The position numbers and the translations under genes were made by a program. Of a stretch of DNA of 9,640 bases, positions 5,279 through 9,640 are shown piece by piece (positions within the stretch are counted from its first letter, which is position 1; each line of letters begins with the position of its first letter). The notes under the pieces are model-generated. The model had not been told where the DNA came from. It did no database searches and saw only the letters and a list, made by a program, of their open reading frames with translations. Source of the stretch: an uncultured Zetaproteobacteria bacterium (GTDB lineage: Bacteria > Pseudomonadota > Zetaproteobacteria > Mariprofundales > Mariprofundaceae); assembly GCA_913056285.1 (NCBI GenBank), contig CAJXNE010000069.1, positions 1-9,640 on the forward strand, given 5' to 3'.

Positions 5279-6418
5279 ATGTTAGAGCAACGTTCTTTAA
5301 GCAATAAGATTCGCCAGCGAATTAACGATGCCGGCGGATGGCTGCCGTTCGATCAGTTTATGCAGGCCGCATTGTATGAACCTGGGCTGGGTTATTACGA
5401 CACAAAAACCGTGTTCGGTGAAAAAGGTGATTTTGTAACCGCCTCGGAACTGGGGCCGTGGTCGACGCTGGCTATGGCCGATCTGGTATTCAATGCCTGG
5501 CAACAAATGGGAGAACCGGCAATATGGACGCTGATTGAGCAGGGTTCTGGTTCCGGTCAGCAGTTGGCAGCGTTGCTGGATATTCTGGTACAATGGTCGA
5601 TGCAGCCGCCGACAACGGTGATTTCTGTCGAGCATTGCGCCCAACTGCGGGACAGGCAGCAAAAGCTGTTTGCCGAGCGGGAGCTACATGTGATGCTGGC
5701 GGCATCGCTCAACGATGTGGATGCCAGCGAGCATGTGGTTTATTACAGCAATGAACTGCCAGATGCGTTTCCTGTCCCCTGTTTTCATTACAAGCAGAGC
5801 GCATTTTATGAGCGAGGCGTGGGCATTGATGGCGATGCATTCTGCTGGCTGGATGCCGAAGCGCCGATGAGCAATCCGCCTTTCATTGCGGCTGAATTGA
5901 TAGCCAACTGGCCGGACAGTTATATCTCTGAATACAATCCGGCGTTAAACGCATGGCAACAGCAACTGGCCCGAATTATTCAAAGCGGTTTTGTGTTCAC
6001 GGTGGATTACGGTTATTCGCAACAGGAATATTATCGTCAGGCGCGGGTGGAAGGCACGCTGCTGACCCATGTTGATCAAACAGCGGATGAAGATGTGTTA
6101 TCCAATCCCGGTAGCCGTGATATTACTGCCCATGTCGATTTTACTGCCTTGTCGCGCGCTGGAAAAGAGGCGGGTCTGACGTCTGTTTTATGGATGAGCC
6201 AGGGTGGCTGGCTGGCGCAATCGCCATCGGTGCAGGCGCTGATCCAGTCGCTGGCGGAGCAGAATGATAAAGTTAGTATGCATTTGCTGGCTCATGCCAA
6301 GCGCATGCTCATGCCGTTCGGTATGGGAGAAGTATTTAAGCTACTCATTCAGTCCAGGGGATTATGCGCAAAGAAACCGGATTACTTAAAACAGTTTGAC
6401 CATATGGATGTGTTGTGA
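5279..6418 (+). CDS. SAM-dependent methyltransferase, MidA/NDUFAF7 family (DUF185)
   Basis: The 379-residue protein has the pattern of the COG1565 family. Its eukaryotic members (MidA, NDUFAF7) methylate an Arg of a complex I subunit, while the bacterial target is not settled. In order I see LPFDQFMQAALYEPGLGYY (22-40), KGDFVTASELGP (49-60) and EQGSGSG (87-93), the SAM-binding Gly-rich loop of the Rossmann methyltransferase core. YYSNELPDAFPVPCF then matches the family's NELLDALPV region. FTVDYGYSQQEYY follows, then GTLLTHVDQTADEDVLSNPG and SRDITAHVDFTAL. There is no signal peptide, so it is likely cytoplasmic. A G-rich tract lies before the ATG. Its stop overlaps the start of the ferredoxin-cyclase gene, so the two are very likely translated from one mRNA. 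Confidence 0.9.
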   Translation: MLEQRSLSNKIRQRINDAGGWLPFDQFMQAALYEPGLGYYDTKTVFGEKGDFVTASELGPWSTLAMADLVFNAWQQMGEPAIWTLIEQGSGSGQQLAALLDILVQWSMQPPTTVISVEHCAQLRDRQQKLFAERELHVMLAASLNDVDASEHVVYYSNELPDAFPVPCFHYKQSAFYERGVGIDGDAFCWLDAEAPMSNPPFIAAELIANWPDSYISEYNPALNAWQQQLARIIQSGFVFTVDYGYSQQEYYRQARVEGTLLTHVDQTADEDVLSNPGSRDITAHVDFTALSRAGKEAGLTSVLWMSQGGWLAQSPSVQALIQSLAEQNDKVSMHLLAHAKRMLMPFGMGEVFKLLIQSRGLCAKKPDYLKQFDHMDVL

Positions 6419-7332
6419 TGACAAAGATAACATTTGAAAATGAGAAAGTGATTGAAGAAGATAATCTGGATCAGTCGCTGCTGGAAATCTCTCTGAAGCA
6501 TGGCATATCGCACATGCATGTCTGCGGCGGACATGCCCGTTGTTCCACCTGCCGTGTCATTATTTGCGATGGCCTGGAAAATTTGCAGCCAAAAAACAAA
6601 CTTGAGCAGACGCTGGCTGATAAAAAAGGACTGGAAGATAATATTCGGCTTGCATGTCAGACTCGCGTCAAAGGGCCTGTCAGCCTGCGGCGGCTGGTAC
6701 TCGATGATCGGGATGCTGATCTGGCGATAGCTGACGAATTACAGCAGACAACAGGGCGAGAGCATGCGGTTGCGATTTTATTTAGTGACATTCGCGGATT
6801 CACTCGTTTCTCAGAGCGTCATTTGCCTTATGATATTATTCATATTCTTAACCGTTATTTTCAGGAAATGGGCGAAGTTGTGCTGGCGAATCATGGTTAT
6901 ATCGATAAATACATCGGAGACGGTTTGATGGCGCTTTTTGGTGTGGATGAACAGCAGCCATCAAGTAATTGCCGCCACGCGATTACGGCAGCTATGCAAA
7001 TGCAGCAGGCTTTAGAGCGGGTGAATGATTATCTGAAACAGAATTTTAACGAGCGCTTTGAGATTGGTATAGGCATTCATTTTGGCGAAGTGGTGTTGGG
7101 CAAGATAGGACATCGAGATAAAGCCCAGTTCACGGCCATTGGCGATGCTGTTAATCTGGCCAGCCGAATCGAAGGGGAAACAAAAATGATAGATTCGTCT
7201 ATTCTTGTTTCGGAATGTATGTATGCTCATATCAAAGATCAGGTGCATATCGGGCAAACGCTGAAAACACAGCTAAAAGGCAAAAGCGGCGATTATCTGT
7301 TGTACGAAGTGCTTGAGCTAACATCGACGTGA
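6418..7332 (+). CDS. [2Fe-2S] ferredoxin domain fused to class III adenylate cyclase
   Basis: Two domains share one 304-residue chain. Counting from ATG 6418, the N-terminal part (about 1-95) is an adrenodoxin/plant-type ferredoxin fold. Its cluster cysteines are Cys36, Cys42, Cys45 (C-x5-C-x2-C in CGGHARCSTC) and Cys80 (RLACQTR). The C-terminal part (about 115-300) is a class III cyclase. Metal-binding Asp124 is in FSDIRGFT and Asp168 in IGDGLMALFG. Lys164, Thr239, Asn246 and Arg250 (QFTAIGDAVNLASR) complete the site. The Lys/Thr pair is the class IIIb adenylate cyclase pattern, so ATP to cAMP is predicted. No transmembrane segment is present. The ferredoxin module probably tunes cyclase activity to redox or oxygen state. 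ATG 6418 overlaps the methyltransferase stop; an in-frame GTG at 6415 is an alternative. Confidence 0.93.
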   Translation: MTKITFENEKVIEEDNLDQSLLEISLKHGISHMHVCGGHARCSTCRVIICDGLENLQPKNKLEQTLADKKGLEDNIRLACQTRVKGPVSLRRLVLDDRDADLAIADELQQTTGREHAVAILFSDIRGFTRFSERHLPYDIIHILNRYFQEMGEVVLANHGYIDKYIGDGLMALFGVDEQQPSSNCRHAITAAMQMQQALERVNDYLKQNFNERFEIGIGIHFGEVVLGKIGHRDKAQFTAIGDAVNLASRIEGETKMIDSSILVSECMYAHIKDQVHIGQTLKTQLKGKSGDYLLYEVLELTST

Positions 7333-7333
7333 G

Positions 7334-7360
7334 CGGTGAGTTCAGCGATTGAATTCGCCG
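7334..7360. terminator. Hairpin between convergent cyclase and dapB genes
   Basis: cggtgagttc (7334-7343) pairs with gaattcgccg (7351-7360) around a 7-nt loop, with two mismatches that become G.U pairs on the plus strand. It fills almost the whole 29-bp gap between the converging stop codons. It lacks a U-run, so termination is only suggested by position. Confidence 0.35.
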
Positions 7361-7361
7361 A

Positions 7362-8168
7362 TTAATTCAGACCGAGCACATCCTGCATATCGTACCAGCC
7401 ACCGGATTGATCGGAGAGCCAGCCGGCTGCGCGAACTGCGCCGCGAGCGAAGACCATGCGATCTGAGGCGATATGATTGATTTCAATACGTTCTTCATCA
7501 GCGATGAACATGGCTTTGTGTTCGCCGACAATATTGCCGCCACGCACAACTGAAAAGCCGATATCGCCTGCCTTGCGTGCGCCGGTCATACCCTGGCGTG
7601 ACAGCACCGATACCGCATCCAGTTCAACGCCGCGTCCGGCCGCCAGCGATTTTCCCATGGCTAGCGCGGTGCCACTGGGGGCATCCACCTTGTGTTTATG
7701 GTGTGCTTCAAAGATTTCGGCATCGTAGTCATTACCAAGCACCTGTGCGGCGCGTTCAATTAAACTCAGCGCCAGATTAACGCCAACCGAATAATTGGCT
7801 GCCATCACAACAGGGGAATCGGAAAGGGTATTGCGCAACTGTTGCATCTGCTCATCATCACAGCCGGTCGTTCCAATCACCATGGCCATGCCGCGTTCGG
7901 CTACAAAGATGGCGTGATTCAGGGTGGCGACCGGGGCAGTGAAATCAATCAACACATCTGCCTCGGGGCAGGCATGTACATCATCAACAAGGCGCACGCC
8001 CAGTGTTTCCACGCCGGCCAGTTCGCCGGCATCTCGACCCACAAATTCGGATCCCGGGCGTTCGGTTGCGCCCACGACGTTGGCATTCGCGCTTTCGGTG
8101 ATGGCGCGCACCAGCATGCGTCCCATGCGGCCTGAAGCGCCTACAACGATCACTCTGCTATCACTCAT
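7362..8168 (-). CDS. dapB: 4-hydroxy-tetrahydrodipicolinate reductase
   Basis: This cytoplasmic NAD(P)H-dependent enzyme reduces the DapA product to tetrahydrodipicolinate, on the path to meso-diaminopimelate and lysine. Length is 268 residues, normal for DapB. The N-terminal nucleotide-binding loop is VGASGRMGRM (9-18). DFTAP (75-79) and GTTG (99-102) line the cofactor site. The substrate and catalytic region is EAHHKHKVDAPSGTAL (154-169), with catalytic His156 and Lys160. The C-terminal GDIGFSVVRGGNIVGEHKAMF completes the fold. Its ATG at 8168 overlaps the dnaJ stop as ATGA, which implies translational coupling. The dnaK-dnaJ-dapB order is common in gammaproteobacteria and relatives. Confidence 0.97.
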   Translation of the reverse strand: MSDSRVIVVGASGRMGRMLVRAITESANANVVGATERPGSEFVGRDAGELAGVETLGVRLVDDVHACPEADVLIDFTAPVATLNHAIFVAERGMAMVIGTTGCDDEQMQQLRNTLSDSPVVMAANYSVGVNLALSLIERAAQVLGNDYDAEIFEAHHKHKVDAPSGTALAMGKSLAAGRGVELDAVSVLSRQGMTGARKAGDIGFSVVRGGNIVGEHKAMFIADEERIEINHIASDRMVFARGAVRAAGWLSDQSGGWYDMQDVLGLN

Positions 8169-9316
8169 GGCTTCGCCTCCCCGGACAGATCATCCCAGAA
8201 ATCTTTTACCTTGCCCAGAAATGATGAGCGTTCGGGATATACTTCATCACCGGTTTCATTGGCAAATTCACGCAACAATTCTGCCTGACGCGTGCTCATT
8301 TTCTTCGGTACGGCGATCTGGACGCGCACATACAAATCCCCCTTCTGACCGCCGGCGCGTACATCGGGAACACCATGGCCGCGCAGTCGGAATACGCGCC
8401 CGCCTTCGGTTCCAGCCGGGATTTTAATCTTGATTCTGCCATCCAGCGTCGGCGCATCGACTTCCGATCCCAGCGATGCCTGCGGGAATGTAACCGGCAT
8501 GGTGCAATAGAGGTCAGCACCTTCGCGCTCAAAAATCTGATGTTCCTTGAGTGAAATCACCACATATAAATCACCGGCAGGACCACCTTGCTGGCCGACT
8601 TCGCCTTCACCGGATACGCGCACCTGGGCGCCGTCATATACGCCGGCAGGCACCTTGATTTTGAGTTTTTTGTTTACTTTGACACGGCCTGCGCCGCCGC
8701 ATTCCACACATGGCGATTCAATGCGCGTGCCGGCGCCATGACAGGTCGGGCAGGTGCGGCGTACGGCAAAGAAACCCTGCTGCATCTGTACCTGTCCGTG
8801 TCCGCCGCAGGTATTGCACGGCACCGGATTGGTGCCCGGTCGTGCGCCGGAACCGTTACAGCCACTGCACGTTTCGTGTTTGGGGATTTTCAATTCCACT
8901 TCGCGACCATTGGCCGCTTCCTCCAGCGTCAGGGACAGGTTGTAGCGCAGGTCAGCGCCGCGACCGGATTGTCCTGCTCCGCCGCCAAAGCCGAACATGT
9001 CGCCGAATACATCGCCGAACATATCGCCGAAATCACGGAATGCATGTGAATCCTGCGCGCCACCACGGCCCCAGAAATCCTGCATTTGTTCATCCACACC
9101 GGCATGGCCGTACTGGTCATAACGTGACCGTTTCTTGGCATCGGTCAGTACTTCATAGGCTTCGGTAACTTCACGGAAATTTTCAGCCGCCGCTGTATCA
9201 TCCGGATTGCGATCCGGATGATATTTCATCGCCAGCTTGCGATATGCTCGCTTGATGGTGTTCTCATCAGCATCTTTGGCAACGCCCAGCACTTCATAAT
9301 AATCGCGTTTAGACAC
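8165..9316 (-). CDS. dnaJ: Chaperone protein DnaJ (Hsp40)
   Basis: This is the cytoplasmic co-chaperone that delivers unfolded clients to DnaK and stimulates its ATPase. The 383-residue protein is a complete type I Hsp40. The J domain has YYEVLGV near the start and the HPD tripeptide in AMKYHPDRNPDD. A Gly/Phe-rich linker (DMFGDVFGDMFGFGGGAG) follows. The zinc-finger domain has four C-x2-C-x-G-x-G repeats: CSGCNGSG, CNTCGGHG, CPTCHGAG and CVECGGAG. The client-binding C-terminal domains follow, with GDLYVVISLKEH and GDLYVRVQI. I chose GTG 9316 (MSKRDYYEVLGV). GGGAG lies 5 nt before it, and the N-terminus matches family starts. A GTG two codons earlier overlaps the Shine-Dalgarno itself. It is coupled to dapB downstream. 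Confidence 0.97.
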   Translation of the reverse strand: MSKRDYYEVLGVAKDADENTIKRAYRKLAMKYHPDRNPDDTAAAENFREVTEAYEVLTDAKKRSRYDQYGHAGVDEQMQDFWGRGGAQDSHAFRDFGDMFGDVFGDMFGFGGGAGQSGRGADLRYNLSLTLEEAANGREVELKIPKHETCSGCNGSGARPGTNPVPCNTCGGHGQVQMQQGFFAVRRTCPTCHGAGTRIESPCVECGGAGRVKVNKKLKIKVPAGVYDGAQVRVSGEGEVGQQGGPAGDLYVVISLKEHQIFEREGADLYCTMPVTFPQASLGSEVDAPTLDGRIKIKIPAGTEGGRVFRLRGHGVPDVRAGGQKGDLYVRVQIAVPKKMSTRQAELLREFANETGDEVYPERSSFLGKVKDFWDDLSGEAKP

Positions 9317-9354
9317 GTTCACTCCCGGTTATCATTCTATCAAAACAACATCAT

Positions 9355-9438
9355 TTCACGCCAAGGCGAAAAGTACGCAAAGCGAACTGATTGTGCATGT
9401 TTTTCATTTACTTTGCGCTCTTCGCGTCTTTGCGAGAA
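9355..9438. repeat. Imperfect inverted repeat of 9-bp-period units
   Basis: The arms at 9355-9382 and 9411-9438 are complementary at 21 of 28 positions, with a 28-nt spacer. The right arm reads CTTTGCGCT CTTCGCGTC TTTGCGAGA, a 9-bp period that aligns with the units at 2026-2052, mostly with C/T exchanges. It lies in the dnaK-dnaJ gap, close to the dnaJ start, and could fold as a long hairpin in the transcript. Confidence 0.6.
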
Positions 9439-9464
9439 ACAAGTTTGACGATGTTTCTAAAACG

Positions 9465-9500
9465 TGAAAAGGAGCGGCAAGCATTTCGCCCCCGCTCCTT
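9465..9500 (-). terminator. Terminator-like hairpin after dnaK
   Basis: aaggagcgg (9469-9477) pairs perfectly with ccgctcctt (9492-9500) across a 14-nt loop. On the minus strand the stem ends in CTCCTTTTCACG, giving a run of only four T. It starts about 48 bp after the dnaK stop. It may attenuate read-through into dnaJ, as an intrinsic terminator or mRNA-end stabiliser. Confidence 0.5.
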
Positions 9501-9547
9501 ACACTTAGTCCGCATGATTCATGAATATACGGGCTAGATGTTATGCC

Positions 9548-9640
9548 TTACTTCTTGTCGTTTTCATCCACGACTTCGGCATCGACGATTTCAGCATCCT
9601 GAGCGGCGTTGTTATCGCTGCCTGTAGCCGATGATGTGGC
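9548..9640 (-). CDS. dnaK: Chaperone protein DnaK (Hsp70), C-terminal end
   Basis: Only the last 30 residues and the TAA stop are inside the window, and the gene continues past base 9640. The tail is Ala/Ser/Gly/Asn/Gln-rich and then acidic, ending IVDAEVVDENDKK. This matches the disordered DnaK C-terminus, which typically ends in a DVVDAEFEEV-type sequence and Lys residues. The position just upstream of dnaJ on the same strand makes the call secure despite the short fragment. The gap to dnaJ is about 230 bp. Confidence 0.9.
   Translation of the reverse strand, partial: ATSSATGSDNNAAQDAEIVDAEVVDENDKK

Noticed and set aside
7924..8427. Plus-strand open frame of 167 codons across the dapB-dnaJ junction
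   Set aside because: It lies entirely opposite two well-supported genes, and its Ser/Thr/Arg-rich product looks like a codon-shadow artefact.
8588..9049. Plus-strand open frame of 153 codons opposite dnaJ
   Set aside because: It is antisense to a highly conserved gene in a GC-richer stretch. It gives a low-complexity Ala/His/Arg product with no family resemblance and no ribosome site.

Overview
The window is about 9.6 kb of bacterial chromosome with roughly balanced base composition and mostly housekeeping genes. The run dnaK end, dnaJ, dapB on the minus strand, together with aat, trmL, a MidA/NDUFAF7-type methyltransferase and a class III cyclase, points to a proteobacterium. A gamma- or zeta-type lineage is my best guess, but the sequence alone does not settle it. 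I see no phage, plasmid, IS transposase, CRISPR, tRNA or rRNA.

Layout. Bases 1-540 hold the C-terminal part of a cation diffusion facilitator metal exporter. A 161-bp imperfect palindrome (539-699) fills the gap to aat (702-1334). A likely promoter at the end of aat and a leader of about 110 nt precede a small exported protein (1464-1844) built from 35-residue repeats. After a non-coding stretch containing a hairpin and a 9-bp-period repeat come a DUF4438 protein (2076-2957) and a nitrilase-superfamily amidase (2967-3767), probably one transcript. Bases 3768-4081 are non-coding and AT-rich, with several DnaA-box-like sites. Minus-strand trmL (4082-4546) follows. Directly upstream of it lie a degenerate second copy of its own 5' end (4670-4821) and two small double-hairpin elements. 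A terminator then separates these from thioredoxin (4882-5214, minus).

Divergent from trxA is a plus-strand pair with overlapping stop and start: a MidA-type methyltransferase (5279-6418) and a [2Fe-2S] ferredoxin fused to a class III adenylate cyclase (6418-7332). The pair converges on the minus-strand heat-shock and lysine cluster: dapB (7362-8168), dnaJ (8165-9316) and the last 31 codons, including stop, of dnaK (9548-9640). dnaJ and dapB share an ATGA overlap. The dnaK-dnaJ gap holds a terminator-like hairpin and a diverged inverted repeat of the same 9-bp-period family seen upstream of the DUF4438 gene.

How the genes relate. dnaK/dnaJ are the Hsp70 chaperone pair, and dapB makes a lysine and cell-wall precursor. 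trxA provides disulfide reduction, trmL modifies the tRNA wobble base, and aat tags proteins for N-end-rule turnover. The least ordinary items are the redox-domain cyclase, the repeat protein, the possible DnaA-binding region, the duplicated trmL start with its inserted palindromes, and the long palindrome before aat. No complete undescribed defence or mobile system is evident.
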